Shown: positions 1-9,630 of the stretch, piece after piece
How the letters are laid out: each line of letters opens with the position of its first letter
How positions within the stretch are numbered: the first letter of the stretch is position 1
DNA from: Gammaproteobacteria bacterium
GTDB taxonomy: Bacteria; Pseudomonadota; Gammaproteobacteria; Pseudomonadales; Pseudomonadaceae
Direction: 5' to 3'
DNA: 46,596 bases
NCBI GenBank assembly: GCA_018827205.1
Contig: JAHJXZ010000263.1
Span: 1-46,596 of the forward strand
Translations under genes and position numbers: made by a program
The notes under the pieces: model-generated
The model's input: the letters and a program-made list of their open reading frames with translations, nothing else
The model's database searches: none
What the model was told of the DNA's origin: nothing

Positions 1-47
1 TAGCTTGTATAGAGCAGCGGGGCGGCAAGCCCACTCGGAGAATAACC

Positions 48-788
48 ATGGACAAGATGCTGTACGTTTCCATGACTGGGGCCCACCAGAACACACTGGC
101 CCAGCGTGCCCATGCCAACAACCTGGCAAACATCACCACCAATGGTTTCCGTCGCGATTTTGAGCAGGCGCGCTCCATGCCGATCTTCGGTGACAGTTAT
201 CCGTCGCGGGTCTATGCCATGAGCGAGCGCCCGGGTACTGACTTCACCCCAGGCTCCCTGCAGGAAACCGGTCGCGATCTGGATGTGGCCGTTGGCGGCA
301 AGGGCTGGTTGGCTGTGCAGGCACCTGATGGCAGTGAAGCCTACGTGCGCACCGCCAGTTTAAATGTCGACTCCTTGGGCGTGCTGCGTACCGGCAATGG
401 CTTGCCGGTGATGGGCAACGCCGGGCCGATTGCCGTGCCGCCAGAGCAGAAAATCGAAATTGGCAAGGATGGCACCATCAGTATCCGTGCCTTGGGCGAG
501 GCGCCGAACGTGCTGGCCGAGGTGGATCGTTTAAAACTGGTCAACCCCGATCCCAAGCAGATGGATAAGGGCACCGACGGATTGATCCGCTTCAAGGGCC
601 AAGGCCCGGTCCAGGCTGATGCCAATATGGAGATCACCTCGGGCTTCCTCGAATCGAGCAACGTCAACGCCGTGGAAGAGATGACCGCGATCCTCTCGCT
701 GTCCCGCCAATTCGAACTGCAAGTGAAGATGATGCGCACCGCCGAAGACAATTCGGCGGCCATGGCGCGCGTCTTGCAGATGACCTAA
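48..788 (+). CDS. flgF: FlgF, flagellar proximal rod protein
   Basis: A 246-residue rod protein forming part of the periplasmic drive shaft between the MS-ring and the hook. The N-terminus carries the flagellar rod signature around residues 5-35 (NNLANITTNGFR), shared by axial proteins. A central FlgF/G-type domain follows, and the C-terminus has the amphipathic helix (ESSNVNAVEEMTAILSLSRQFE) that packs into the D0 bundle. There is no cleaved signal peptide, as expected for a type III export substrate. The ATG at 48 has a GGAG ribosome site at 37-40. The gene is first in the visible rod/ring/hook-junction series and is followed 46 nt later by flgG. The 47 bases upstream hold no assignable gene. 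Confidence 0.96.
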   Translation: MDKMLYVSMTGAHQNTLAQRAHANNLANITTNGFRRDFEQARSMPIFGDSYPSRVYAMSERPGTDFTPGSLQETGRDLDVAVGGKGWLAVQAPDGSEAYVRTASLNVDSLGVLRTGNGLPVMGNAGPIAVPPEQKIEIGKDGTISIRALGEAPNVLAEVDRLKLVNPDPKQMDKGTDGLIRFKGQGPVQADANMEITSGFLESSNVNAVEEMTAILSLSRQFELQVKMMRTAEDNSAAMARVLQMT

Positions 789-800
789 TTATCAGCACGC

Positions 801-820
801 GGCGTCGTTAAAACGGCGCC
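801..820 (+). other. Intercistronic hairpin between flgF and flgG
   Basis: The arms 801-809 and 812-820 pair over nine positions, with one G-U wobble, around an AA centre. There is no T-run, so this is more likely an mRNA processing or stability hairpin than a terminator. It sits directly before the flgG ribosome site (GAGGAG, 822-827). Confidence 0.45.
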
Positions 821-834
821 CGAGGAGAATCGAT

Positions 835-1620
835 ATGCTTCCGGCACTGTGGGTCAGTAAGACGGGTCTTACCGCTCAGGATATGAACCTGACCACCATT
901 TCCAACAACTTGGCCAACGTTTCGACCACGGGCTTCAAGCGTGATCGCGCCGAGTTCGAGGACTTGCTGTATCAGATTCGTCGTCAGCCTGGCGGCCAGT
1001 CCAGTCAGGACAGTCAATTGCCTTCCGGTTTGCAACTGGGTACCGGTGTGCGGGTGGTGGGTACGCAGAAGATCTTCACTGCCGGTAGCCTGCAAACCAC
1101 CGAGCAGCCGCTGGATATGGCAATCAATGGCCGTGGTTTCTTCCAGGTGCTGCTGCCCGATGGCACGGTGTCCTATAGCCGCGACGGTAGCTTTCACCTC
1201 AACTCCGATGGCCAGGTGGTGACTTCCAACGGTTATGCCTTGGAGCCCGCCATCGTACTGCCCAACGAAGTACGCACCTTTACTGTGGGCGAAGACGGCA
1301 CCGTGTCGGTGACTACTGCCGGCAACCCGCAGCCACAGATTGTTGGCAACCTGCAGACCGCCGACTTTATCAATCCGGCGGGTCTGGAAGCGATCGGTAA
1401 CAACCTGTTTCTGGAGACCGCCTCCAGCGGCGCGCCGCAGGTCGGCACTCCTGGTTTGAACGGCCTGGGCACCACGCTGCAGAACACCCTGGAAAACTCC
1501 AACGTGAGCGTGGTCGAGGAACTGGTGAACATGATCACTACTCAGCGTGCTTACGAAATGAACTCCAAGGTCATTTCTACCGCTGACCAGATGCTCGGCT
1601 TTATTTCACAGAATCTTTGA
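835..1620 (+). CDS. flgG: FlgG, flagellar distal rod protein
   Basis: A 261-residue distal rod subunit, very close to the usual 260 residues. The rod signature lies at residues 17-37 (NLTTISNNLANVSTTGFKRD). The conserved centre includes DMAINGRGFFQV, and the C-terminal D0 helix ends in TTQRAYEMNSKVI. The product is exported by the flagellar type III apparatus and assembles after FlgB/C/F. The ATG at 835 is preceded by GAGGAG at 822-827. About 120 nt separate it from flgH, longer than other gaps in this series; I see no clear promoter there. Confidence 0.97.
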   Translation: MLPALWVSKTGLTAQDMNLTTISNNLANVSTTGFKRDRAEFEDLLYQIRRQPGGQSSQDSQLPSGLQLGTGVRVVGTQKIFTAGSLQTTEQPLDMAINGRGFFQVLLPDGTVSYSRDGSFHLNSDGQVVTSNGYALEPAIVLPNEVRTFTVGEDGTVSVTTAGNPQPQIVGNLQTADFINPAGLEAIGNNLFLETASSGAPQVGTPGLNGLGTTLQNTLENSNVSVVEELVNMITTQRAYEMNSKVISTADQMLGFISQNL

Positions 1621-1740
1621 TAGGTAGGGCCGGCTAGTCGCGTAGCGTCTGACCAGGCTTTGGATACAGCAAGGAATCGCTTGAACTGGCACTGGTGGCT
1701 AACGTTGCACGCCACCCCAGGCACGCATGAGGTAGTAGAT

Positions 1741-2460
1741 ATGAACCGGCTGATAATCATTAGTGCACTGCTTGGCCCTCTGGCTTTGAGCGGCTGCATG
1801 GCTCCCGCACCTAAGTCGGATGATCCCTATTACGCTCCGGTGATGCCGCGCACCCCGTTGCCAGCAGCACAGAACAACGGCTCGATTTATCAGGCCGGTT
1901 TCGATAATGGTCTGTTCGGTGACCGCAAGGCATATCGCGTGGGCGACATTATCACCATCACCTTGAATGAGCGCACTCAGGCCAGCAAGAACAACAACAG
2001 CAAAATCAGCAAAGACAGCTCTGCCAGCCTTGGTGTGCCTAACCTGTTCGGTATGACTGCGGCCCCGAAAAATCCCCTGGCTGGCCTTAGCGCTCTGGGC
2101 TTGACCAATGACACCCTGGGCCTGGATGCCAGCTTCGATGCCACCCGCTCAGCGGATGGCTCTGGTGCTGCCGGGCAGAGCAACAGCCTGACCGGCTCGA
2201 TTACCGTTTCGGTCGCCGAAGTCATGCCCAACGGCATTTTGCTGGTGCGCGGGGAAAAGTGGATGACTCTGAATACCGGCGATGAGCTGGTACGGATTGC
2301 TGGCCTGGTGCGCTCTGATGACATCGCCACCGACAACACCGTGTCCTCAACCCGGATTGCCGATGCGCGCATCACCTACTCGGGTACTGGTGCTTTTGCC
2401 GATGCCAGTCAACCGGGTTGGATGAGTCGTTTCTTTCTTAGCCCAATGTGGCCGTTCTGA
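1741..2460 (+). CDS. flgH: FlgH, flagellar L-ring lipoprotein
   Basis: A 239-residue outer-membrane L-ring protein. An ATG at 1741 is chosen over an upstream in-frame start at 1660. It gives a standard lipoprotein signal ([19 protein letters not shown]) with lipobox L16-S17-G18-C19, and it has a GAGGTA ribosome site at 1729-1734. The upstream start would bury the signal peptide. The conserved family segments are present: [19 protein letters not shown], the [19 protein letters not shown] block and the LNTGDE motif. It assembles with FlgI as the LP-ring bushing. Confidence 0.95.
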   Translation: MNRLIIISALLGPLALSGCMAPAPKSDDPYYAPVMPRTPLPAAQNNGSIYQAGFDNGLFGDRKAYRVGDIITITLNERTQASKNNNSKISKDSSASLGVPNLFGMTAAPKNPLAGLSALGLTNDTLGLDASFDATRSADGSGAAGQSNSLTGSITVSVAEVMPNGILLVRGEKWMTLNTGDELVRIAGLVRSDDIATDNTVSSTRIADARITYSGTGAFADASQPGWMSRFFLSPMWPF

Positions 2461-2471
2461 GGATGGCCAAC

Positions 2472-3575
2472 ATGACGCTTAGCAAATACCTGATTACCGC
2501 TGTCGCCCTGTTGCTGGCCTCTGTTGCCCAGGCCGAACGGCTCAAAGATCTGGCTAGCATCCAGGGCGTACGCAGCAACCAGTTGATCGGCTACGGCCTG
2601 GTGGTGGGGCTTAATGGCAGTGGCGACCAGACCACCCAGACGCCTTTTACCGTGCAGACCTTCAACAACATGATGGCGCAGTTCGGCATCAAGGTGCCGC
2701 AGGGCGGCAACGTGCAGCTGAAGAACGTTGCAGCTGTGTCGATCCATGCCGACTTGCCGGCATTCGCCAAGCCTGGGCAGACCATCGACATCACCGTGTC
2801 CTCCATCGGTAATGCCAAGAGCCTGCGTGGCGGTAGCCTGCTGATGACGCCGCTGAAAGGCATCGACGGTAATGTTTACGCGATCGCCCAGGGCAACCTG
2901 GTGGTTGGCGGTTTTGACGCCGAAGGCGGCGACGGTTCGCGTATCACCGTCAACGTACCGTCGGCAGGCCGCATTCCCGGCGGTGCAACGGTTGAGCGGC
3001 CAGTGCCAAGCGGTTTCGATCAGGGCAACACGCTTACGCTCAATCTCAATCGTCCGGATTTCACCACGGCGAAGAATATCGTCGACCATATCAACGAGCT
3101 GCTTGGCCCTGGCGTAGCGCAGGCCGTCGATGGCGGCTCGATTCGCGTTAGCGCGCCGCTCGATCCAGGTCAGCGGGTGGACTACCTGTCGATTCTGGAA
3201 AACCTCGAAGTCGAGATCGGCCAGGCTGTGGCCAAGGTCATCATCAACTCGCGCACCGGCACCATCGTGATTGGTCAGAACGTGCGGGTGCAGCCTGCTG
3301 CAGTGACCCACGGCAGCCTGACCGTGACCATCACCGAAGACCCGATTGTCAGCCAGCCGGAAGCACTGTCCGGTGGCCAGACCGCTGTAGTGCCGCGTTC
3401 CAAGGTGAATGCCGATGAAGTCGCCAAGCCGATGTTCAAATTCGGTCCGGGGACCACGCTGGATGAAATCGTCCGCGCGGTGAATCAGGTAGGCGCTTCG
3501 CCTTCCGACCTTATGGCTATCCTGGAGGCGCTGAAGCAAGCCGGCGCTCTGCAGGCTGACCTGATCGTGATTTAA
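2472..3575 (+). CDS. flgI: FlgI, flagellar P-ring protein
   Basis: A 367-residue periplasmic P-ring subunit. The ATG at 2472 is preferred because TGAGGA at 2457-2462 is well spaced. The protein then starts with a compact Sec signal peptide cleaved after AQA (about residue 21) to give mature [13 protein letters not shown]. In-frame starts at 2448 (GTG) and 2463 add a few residues and cannot be excluded. Hallmarks are [19 protein letters not shown] and the C-terminal [18 protein letters not shown]. The start lies just after the flgH stop, so the two are probably translated together. Confidence 0.95.
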   Translation: MTLSKYLITAVALLLASVAQAERLKDLASIQGVRSNQLIGYGLVVGLNGSGDQTTQTPFTVQTFNNMMAQFGIKVPQGGNVQLKNVAAVSIHADLPAFAKPGQTIDITVSSIGNAKSLRGGSLLMTPLKGIDGNVYAIAQGNLVVGGFDAEGGDGSRITVNVPSAGRIPGGATVERPVPSGFDQGNTLTLNLNRPDFTTAKNIVDHINELLGPGVAQAVDGGSIRVSAPLDPGQRVDYLSILENLEVEIGQAVAKVIINSRTGTIVIGQNVRVQPAAVTHGSLTVTITEDPIVSQPEALSGGQTAVVPRSKVNADEVAKPMFKFGPGTTLDEIVRAVNQVGASPSDLMAILEALKQAGALQADLIVI

Positions 3576-3588
3576 GGGAGCGCACGCT

Positions 3589-4761
3589 ATGGACTCTCGC
3601 CTTTCAGCCGGTTTGCTCGGCGGCACCAGCACCGTTGACAGTGGTGCCTATAACGATCTCAACCGCCTTAACCAGTTCAAGGTCGGTGGCGACAGCGAAA
3701 AGAACATCAAGAAGGTGGCTCAGGAATTCGAGTCGCTGTTTCTCAATGAAATGCTCAAGGCGATGCGCTCGGCTAACGAAGCGTTCGGTGAAGGAAACTT
3801 CATGAACAGCAACGAGAGCAAAACCTACCAGGACATGTACGACCAGCAGCTATCGGTAACGCTGTCCAATCACCAGAACGGTATCGGTCTGGCCGACGTG
3901 CTGGTGCGGCAAATGTCGAAGATGAAACAGGCGGATAGCCGACCTAATCCGTTTGCCCAAGTGAATGAGCCGGTGCCGAATGCACCGAGCAAACCACTGG
4001 CCAAGGTCGACAGCGCGCGTGACGATACGTCATTGCTCAATCAGCGCCGTCTGGCCCTGCCGGGCAAGCTGACTGATCGACTGCTGGCCGGTATCGTGCC
4101 ATCGGCCACTGCCGCCGATGGCCAGCCATTGGCGCAGAACGACTGGATTCCGGCCAAGGCCTTTGCCGCACCTGCAGACACTGCGCTGGGCTTGAACGGT
4201 ATGGACGCGATCACCGGTCGACGGATTGCCCAGCCGCCATTGGCGCCAGGCAAAGCCGCATTTGGCTCGAAAGATGAGTTTATTACCGCGATGCTGCCGA
4301 TGGCCGAGAAGGCCGCTGAGAAGATTGGCGTCGATCCACGTTACCTGGTTGCCCAAGCCGCGCTGGAAACCGGTTGGGGTAAATCGATTATTCGTCAGCA
4401 GGACGGCACCAGCAGCCATAACCTGTTCGGCATCAAGACTCATAACACCTGGGAAGGCGACTCGGCACGAGTACTGACCACTGAATTCAAGGGTGGCAAA
4501 GCGGTCAAGGAGGCAGCCTCGTTCCGCGCCTATGAGTCTTACGCTCACAGCTTTGAAGACTACGTGAGCTTCCTGCAGGGCAATGGCCGTTACGAAAAAG
4601 CCCTCGCCACCACCGACAAGCCTGAACAGTTTGCCCGCGAGTTGCAGAAAGCCGGCTACGCAACGGATCCGCAGTACGCCCGCAAGATTGCCCAGATAGC
4701 ACGGCAGATGCAGACCTATCAAACAGTCGCGGCAGTCAGTACGCCGTCCACTAACGGATGA
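3589..4761 (+). CDS. flgJ: FlgJ, rod-cap protein and peptidoglycan hydrolase
   Basis: A 390-residue two-domain protein. Residues about 35-110 form the rod-binding cap domain (QEFESLFLNEMLKAMRSA, YQDMYDQQL). After a poorly conserved linker, residues about 225-375 form a glucosaminidase-family muramidase that opens the wall for the growing rod. The likely catalytic glutamate is E260 in AALETGWGKS, followed by HNLFGIK and the SFRAYESYAHSFEDY segment. The fused form is typical of gammaproteobacteria. Its ATG has GGGAG just upstream, and the stop is 6 nt before flgK. Confidence 0.96.
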   Translation: MDSRLSAGLLGGTSTVDSGAYNDLNRLNQFKVGGDSEKNIKKVAQEFESLFLNEMLKAMRSANEAFGEGNFMNSNESKTYQDMYDQQLSVTLSNHQNGIGLADVLVRQMSKMKQADSRPNPFAQVNEPVPNAPSKPLAKVDSARDDTSLLNQRRLALPGKLTDRLLAGIVPSATAADGQPLAQNDWIPAKAFAAPADTALGLNGMDAITGRRIAQPPLAPGKAAFGSKDEFITAMLPMAEKAAEKIGVDPRYLVAQAALETGWGKSIIRQQDGTSSHNLFGIKTHNTWEGDSARVLTTEFKGGKAVKEAASFRAYESYAHSFEDYVSFLQGNGRYEKALATTDKPEQFARELQKAGYATDPQYARKIAQIARQMQTYQTVAAVSTPSTNG

Positions 4762-4767
4762 TGAAAG

Positions 4768-6807
4768 ATGGCTGACTTACTTAATATTGGTCTGTCCGGG
4801 CTGTCGGCGAACAAGACTTCGCTGGCAGTTACTGGCCATAACATCACCAACGTTAACACCCCGGGTTTCTCGCGCCAGGAGACGATCCAGGCCACGCGCA
4901 TTCCGCAGTTTAGTGGTGCCGGCTATATCGGCTCGGGCACCACGCTGGTCGATGTGCGGCGCATCTACAACGAGTTTCTCAATACCCAAGTGCGCAGTAG
5001 CACGGCGCTCAACAGTGATACGCAGAGTTACTTGGGGCAGATCAATCAGCTCGACTCATTACTGGCCGGCAGTACTACTGGCGTCAATCCTGGGCTGCAA
5101 AAGGTTTTCGCTGCGCTGCAAACCGCTGCCGAAGACCCCGCCAATATTCCTGCACGGCAACTGGCATTGTCCGAAGCCGAGGGCTTGGCCAAGCGCTTCA
5201 ATACCGTGTACGACCGCTTGTACGAGCAGAACGCCTTTATCAACAAGCAGCTCTCGGCGGTGACCGATCAGGTCAACCAGCTAGCCGGCTCGATTGCCGG
5301 TTACAACGATGCCATTGCGATTGCTGCATCCAACGGCCAGCAGCCCAATGATCTGCTCGACGCCCGCGAAGAAGCAGTACGCAAACTGTCGACCTTTATT
5401 GGTGTGACAGTGGTGGCGCAGGATGACAACAGCTACAACCTGTTTGTCGGCTCAGGCCAGCCTTTGGTGGTGGGTAGCCAGGCCTCGCGTCTGGAGGTGG
5501 TGCCGGGGTTGTCCGACCCGCTGCGCAGTGAGGTGCAGTTTGTCAGCGGTAACTCGCGCCAGGGCATCACTTCGCTGATTACCGGTGGCGAGATGGGCGG
5601 GCTGATCCGCTACCGCGAAGATGTGCTGGATACTACGTTGAACTCGGTTGGCCGCTTGGCACTGTCGATTACCGATCAGGTCAACCGCCAGCTGGGGCAG
5701 GGCCTGGACCTCAATGGTCAGTTCGGCAATGGCCTGTTTCGCGAGCTAAATGATCCGCTGCTAATTGGCCAGCGCAGTTTGGCACGTGTCGGTAACAGCG
5801 ATACCACGGCCAACCTCAATGTGCTGATCGAAGACACCACTCAGCTGACCACCAGCGATTATGAGGTGGAGTTCACCAACGCCACGGATTACACCGTACG
5901 ACGAGTCAGTGACGGCACCAGCTTTGGCCCATTCGACATTACCGTGGTGCCAGCGGCGGAATTCGACGGTATCTCGCTGAATGTTGCCAGTGGCACCTTT
6001 GCCGCCGGGGACCGCTTTCGGGTAATGCCGACGCGCAATGCGGGCGAGTCCATCCGAGCGGACATGAAACGCCCTGAAGAGCTGGCCTTTGCCGCACCGC
6101 TGAAATCGCAAACCAGCCCGGCGAATATCGGCACTGGAGTGATTAGCCAGCCGACCTTGCTGACTGAAATCGACATCTATGACCCAGTGGCTCAAACCGA
6201 TCTAGAAACCAGTCTGCGCAATGCGCCGCCGCTGCGCATTGTCATGGGCGCTGGCGGTGGGGCGACTCAGGGCTATGACGTCGTCGATGTTAACGGCAAC
6301 GTGATCGATACTGGGGTGATCGTGCCTGGGCAAAACAACTCCCTGACCATCACCGTGCCTGCGACAGCCGGTCCACCTGCGGTGCCGGTACCGTTCGATT
6401 ATGAAGTGACCATCAGTGGCCGGCCGCAGGGTGGCGATAATTTTTCGGTTTCTTTCAACACCAATGGGGTGTCTGATAACCGCAACGCCTTGAAGCTGAT
6501 CGATCTGCAAAACCGTACGACTATTGGTATCAACCCATTAGCGCCGGCTACCACTGGTTCAAGCTTCACCGATGCCTACGGCGATCTGGTGGAACGGGTT
6601 GGCACCCTGACCAGCCAGGCGCGGGTCGATGGCGAGGCCACCGGCGCTATTCTCAAGCAGGCCACCGATAACCGTGATTCGATTTCGGCGGTCAATCTGG
6701 ATGAAGAAGCGGCCAAATTGATTCAGTTCGAGCAGTACTACCAGGCGTCGGCGCAGATCATTCAAGTTGCCCGCAGCCTGTTCGATACACTGATTAACAC
6801 GTTCTGA
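4768..6807 (+). CDS. flgK: FlgK, hook-filament junction protein 1 (HAP1)
   Basis: A 679-residue first junction protein between hook and filament. The N-terminus has the axial signature (LLNIGLSGLSANKTSLAVTG, NITNVNTPGFSRQE), and the C-terminus the D0 helix (SAVNLDEEAAKLIQFEQYYQ). The centre is longer than in enteric FlgK (about 550) because of variable surface domains. One of these (about residues 350-430, with DYEVEFTNATDYTVRRVSDG) resembles a domain repeated twice in the adjacent FlgL. Export is flagellar type III, so no signal peptide is expected. Confidence 0.95.
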   Translation: MADLLNIGLSGLSANKTSLAVTGHNITNVNTPGFSRQETIQATRIPQFSGAGYIGSGTTLVDVRRIYNEFLNTQVRSSTALNSDTQSYLGQINQLDSLLAGSTTGVNPGLQKVFAALQTAAEDPANIPARQLALSEAEGLAKRFNTVYDRLYEQNAFINKQLSAVTDQVNQLAGSIAGYNDAIAIAASNGQQPNDLLDAREEAVRKLSTFIGVTVVAQDDNSYNLFVGSGQPLVVGSQASRLEVVPGLSDPLRSEVQFVSGNSRQGITSLITGGEMGGLIRYREDVLDTTLNSVGRLALSITDQVNRQLGQGLDLNGQFGNGLFRELNDPLLIGQRSLARVGNSDTTANLNVLIEDTTQLTTSDYEVEFTNATDYTVRRVSDGTSFGPFDITVVPAAEFDGISLNVASGTFAAGDRFRVMPTRNAGESIRADMKRPEELAFAAPLKSQTSPANIGTGVISQPTLLTEIDIYDPVAQTDLETSLRNAPPLRIVMGAGGGATQGYDVVDVNGNVIDTGVIVPGQNNSLTITVPATAGPPAVPVPFDYEVTISGRPQGGDNFSVSFNTNGVSDNRNALKLIDLQNRTTIGINPLAPATTGSSFTDAYGDLVERVGTLTSQARVDGEATGAILKQATDNRDSISAVNLDEEAAKLIQFEQYYQASAQIIQVARSLFDTLINTF

Positions 6808-6837
6808 CGCGCCGTCTAGAACTTCGAGGTTAGTTTT

Positions 6838-8517
6838 ATGGTTATGCGCATCTCTTCGATCCAGGCCTTCAATAACGGTGTCAGTGGCCTTGGGCGCAAC
6901 TATTCCAACCTGATCCGCACCCAGGAGCAGATCAGCAGTGGTAACCGTATTCTTACCCCGGCTGATGATCCGGTAGCATCGGTGCGTCTGCTTCAACTCG
7001 AGCAGCAGCAGGCAATACTGGGCCAGTACAAGGAGAACCTCACCGCCGCGAAAAACAGCCTGACCCAAGAGGAAACCACTATCACCTCGGTGGTCAACGT
7101 CTTGCAGCGCATCCGCGAACTGGCGGTGCAGGCTGGTGGTGGCGCCCTGTCAGCTGAGGACCGTAAATCGATTGCCAAAGAGTTGAGTGAGCGTGAAGGT
7201 GAGTTGCTTAACCTGATGAACAGTCGCAACGCCCGCGGTGAGTACCTGTTCAGTGGTTTTCTCGGTAAAACTGAACCTTTTTTGCGCAACCCCGATGGAA
7301 CCTATTCCTATCAAGGTGACGAGGGTCAGCGCAGCCTGCAGGTCGCCGGCTCAAGCAATGTGGCGATCAACGACAACGGCAAGCGGTTGTTTGAAGACGT
7401 AAGCAATGCCAATCGGATTATCAATGCGCTGGGTGTCAATAACCCCGCCTTACCGACACCGCCGTTACCGGCTACAAACATTCCTGCGCTTCCAGCGGCA
7501 GACCAGCGCGTATTTATGTCGCCTGGTTTGGTGCAGGACAATCAAGCGTTCAACAGCAATTTTCGCGCAGGCGAGCCGTATTCGCTGGCGTTTGTCAGCG
7601 GCACCGAATTCCGCATCTATGACAACGCCGGTGCTGACGTTACGTCTGAAGTACCGGGTGGTGGGTTGATCGACCCCTTGGTCGGTGGCGGCAATACCAT
7701 CAACTTTCGTGGCATGCGTTTCCAGTTGGATGTGGTGTTGCAGCCAGGAGACAACGAACTGGATCTGGACAACCTGTTGGCTGATACCGCCACAGCGGGA
7801 ACCCCAGGCATCAATACCCATAGCTTCACCCTGCAATCGGCGCCGACGGACTTTGCCGTCAACCGGTCATCAACCAATAATTCGGCCGCGATTGTTGCTC
7901 CTGCAGGCATTAGCAACCAGGCAACCTTTGACAGCCAGTTTCCAACTTCCGGGGTTGTCCTGCGCTTTACCGACGACACCAACTACGAGGTTTACTCCCA
8001 GCCGGTTGGACCGGGTAGTCCGGTACTCACCACCGGCACGGTGACGGGGCCTTATCCGGCAACCTTCAGCGTGTACGGTGCTGATTTCACCTTGTCCGCT
8101 CCGGCGGCGGTCGCCGGCGGTGATGAGTTCGGCGTGCAGCCGCAGTTTCAAGAACAGCGCAGCATTCTCAACACCATCAGCCGCCTGCGCCAGGCACTCG
8201 AGTCTTCCCCTACATCGCCAGCGGGTAACCTCGGTGTGCGCAACGAAGTGGCAATAGCCCTGACTAACTTGGACAACGGCATGGGCAGGGTGCTGGAGGT
8301 ACAGACTGAAATCGGTGCTCGGATGAACCTCATCGAGACCACCGAAGTCGATAACGAAGACGTCACCTTGGTCAACAAGTCGGTACAAGCCGACCTGCGC
8401 GAACTGGATTACGCTGAAGCGCTTTCACGGTTGTCGTTTCAGACCATCGTCCTTGAGGCAGCGCAGCAAAGTTATGTGAAGATCGCGGGGTTGAATCTGT
8501 TCAATCAGTTGCGCTAA
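6838..8517 (+). CDS. flgL: FlgL, hook-filament junction protein 3 (HAP3)
   Basis: A 559-residue flagellin-related junction protein. The N-terminal D0/D1 region (MRISSIQAFNNG, EQISSGNRILTPADDPVAS) and the C-terminal helix (ELDYAEALSRLSFQTIVLEAAQQSY) are clear. The protein is considerably longer than minimal FlgL (about 320). The insertion at about residues 230-440 contains two related surface domains (FNSNFRAGEPYSLAFVSG and FDSQFPTSGVVLRFTDDT) that also resemble part of FlgK. GAGGT at 6826-6830 supports the ATG at 6838; an ATG at 6844 is the alternative. This is the last structural gene before the glycosylation island. Confidence 0.94.
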   Translation: MVMRISSIQAFNNGVSGLGRNYSNLIRTQEQISSGNRILTPADDPVASVRLLQLEQQQAILGQYKENLTAAKNSLTQEETTITSVVNVLQRIRELAVQAGGGALSAEDRKSIAKELSEREGELLNLMNSRNARGEYLFSGFLGKTEPFLRNPDGTYSYQGDEGQRSLQVAGSSNVAINDNGKRLFEDVSNANRIINALGVNNPALPTPPLPATNIPALPAADQRVFMSPGLVQDNQAFNSNFRAGEPYSLAFVSGTEFRIYDNAGADVTSEVPGGGLIDPLVGGGNTINFRGMRFQLDVVLQPGDNELDLDNLLADTATAGTPGINTHSFTLQSAPTDFAVNRSSTNNSAAIVAPAGISNQATFDSQFPTSGVVLRFTDDTNYEVYSQPVGPGSPVLTTGTVTGPYPATFSVYGADFTLSAPAAVAGGDEFGVQPQFQEQRSILNTISRLRQALESSPTSPAGNLGVRNEVAIALTNLDNGMGRVLEVQTEIGARMNLIETTEVDNEDVTLVNKSVQADLRELDYAEALSRLSFQTIVLEAAQQSYVKIAGLNLFNQLR

Positions 8518-8594
8518 CGCTCCTTGAGTGCTGCCGTCCAATCGGTCGTAGGGCCCGAATGGATGAGCGGTTACTGAATTCATTGCTTGATACG

Positions 8595-8616
8595 AAGCCC
8601 CAGCATGCTGGGTTTT
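8595..8616 (+). terminator. Probable Rho-independent terminator after flgL
   Basis: A perfect 14-bp palindrome (CCCAGCATGCTGGG, 8599-8612) is followed immediately by TTTT and then a T-rich stretch. A is abundant on the 5' side. The stem is short, so termination may be partial. Confidence 0.6.
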
Positions 8617-8746
8617 CGCGTTTCTGTCGAATGGTGAAAGTATCTATTTAGACTATGTCGGAATATTCAGCTGAAAGATGCTAGTCGGATGTCTTCACCT
8701 GACTGGGGCTTTACTGCTGCTCAATCAAACATAGTTGGCCAAGGTT

Positions 8747-8776
8747 TTGCTTAATCGGTAGTAGAGTGGGTAATGT
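8747..8776 (+). promoter_or_regulatory. Weak candidate sigma-70 promoter for the glycosylation island
   Basis: TTGCTT (8747-8752) and TAATGT (8771-8776) are separated by 18 nt and lie about 85 nt before the rfbF start. Both hexamers are imperfect. It is offered only because a promoter is expected between the 8599 hairpin and rfbF. Confidence 0.3.
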
Positions 8777-8859
8777 GCTGTTTTATTGGCAGTTTCCAAT
8801 ACGGCTCGGATTTTGGCCTGCAGGTATTTCTCATTGATGCCCTGTTTGAGGTTTGACAT

Positions 8860-9630
8860 ATGAAGGCAGTGATTTTGGCCGGTGGTTTGGGCACTCGTAT
8901 CAGTGAGGAGTCCCACCTCAAGCCAAAGCCCATGATCGAGATCGGCGGCAAGCCGATCATTTGGCACATCATGAAAATCTACTCCCACTATGGCATCAAT
9001 GATTTCGTGATTTGCCTGGGCTACAAGGGCTATGTAATCAAGGAATATTTTGCCAACTACTTTCTGCACATGTCGGATGTCACATTCGACATGGCCGAGA
9101 ACCGCATGCATATCCATCAACGTCATGCTGAACCCTGGCGTGTGACGCTGGTTGATACTGGCGAGGCCACCGGTACTGGTGGGCGTCTTAAACGCGTACG
9201 TGATTATCTGGGTGATGAAACCTTCTGCTTTACCTATGGGGATGGCGTCTCTGACATCGACATTCCCGTCCTAATCGATTTCCACAAGCAGCACGGCAAG
9301 TTGGCCACTGTTACCGCAGTGCAACCACCGGGTCGCTACGGTGCACTTGATGTCCAAGGGCAGGTGGTCAGCGGTTTTCAGGAAAAACCACTTGGTGATG
9401 GTGGGTGGATCAATGGTGGTTTTTTTGTGCTGGAACCTGCCGTGATCGACTACATCGAGGACGACACTACGACCTGGGAATTCGAGCCCATGCGTGCGCT
9501 GGCTAGCGAGGGGCAGTTGATGAGCCATCTGCACCTTGGCTTCTGGCAGCCAATGGACACTTTGCGTGATCGGGTGCTGCTGGAAGATCGCTGGAAAAGC
9601 GGTGAAGCGGAGTGGCAGCTATGGCGCTGA
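8860..9630 (+). CDS. rfbF: RfbF-type glucose-1-phosphate cytidylyltransferase
   Basis: A 256-residue enzyme that converts glucose-1-phosphate and CTP into CDP-glucose, the first step to CDP-deoxysugars. The nucleotide loop is at residues 7-13 (AGGLGTR) with the KPKP segment at 21-24. Family blocks follow: [40 protein letters not shown] and the C-terminal [11 protein letters not shown]. Its length matches the family (about 257). The ATG follows GAG at 8848-8850. It overlaps rfbG by 10 nt, so the CDP-glucose module is probably translationally coupled. Confidence 0.96.
   Translation: MKAVILAGGLGTRISEESHLKPKPMIEIGGKPIIWHIMKIYSHYGINDFVICLGYKGYVIKEYFANYFLHMSDVTFDMAENRMHIHQRHAEPWRVTLVDTGEATGTGGRLKRVRDYLGDETFCFTYGDGVSDIDIPVLIDFHKQHGKLATVTAVQPPGRYGALDVQGQVVSGFQEKPLGDGGWINGGFFVLEPAVIDYIEDDTTTWEFEPMRALASEGQLMSHLHLGFWQPMDTLRDRVLLEDRWKSGEAEWQLWR

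Larger units (their letters stand above)
8518..8859. other. Intergenic region between flgL and rfbF
   Basis: A 342-nt gap with no convincing gene on either strand. It contains a terminator-like hairpin near 8599 and a weak promoter-like element near 8747, and is relatively AT-rich. It marks the boundary between the conserved hook-junction genes and the variable sugar island. Confidence 0.7.

Noticed and set aside
2409-3632. 407-codon open frame on the - strand
   Set aside because: Antisense to flgI over its full length; His/Gln/Arg-rich composition typical of a shadow frame.
8725-9126. 133-codon - strand frame entering the flgL-rfbF gap
   Set aside because: Most of it is antisense to rfbF; no ribosome site and no familiar motif.
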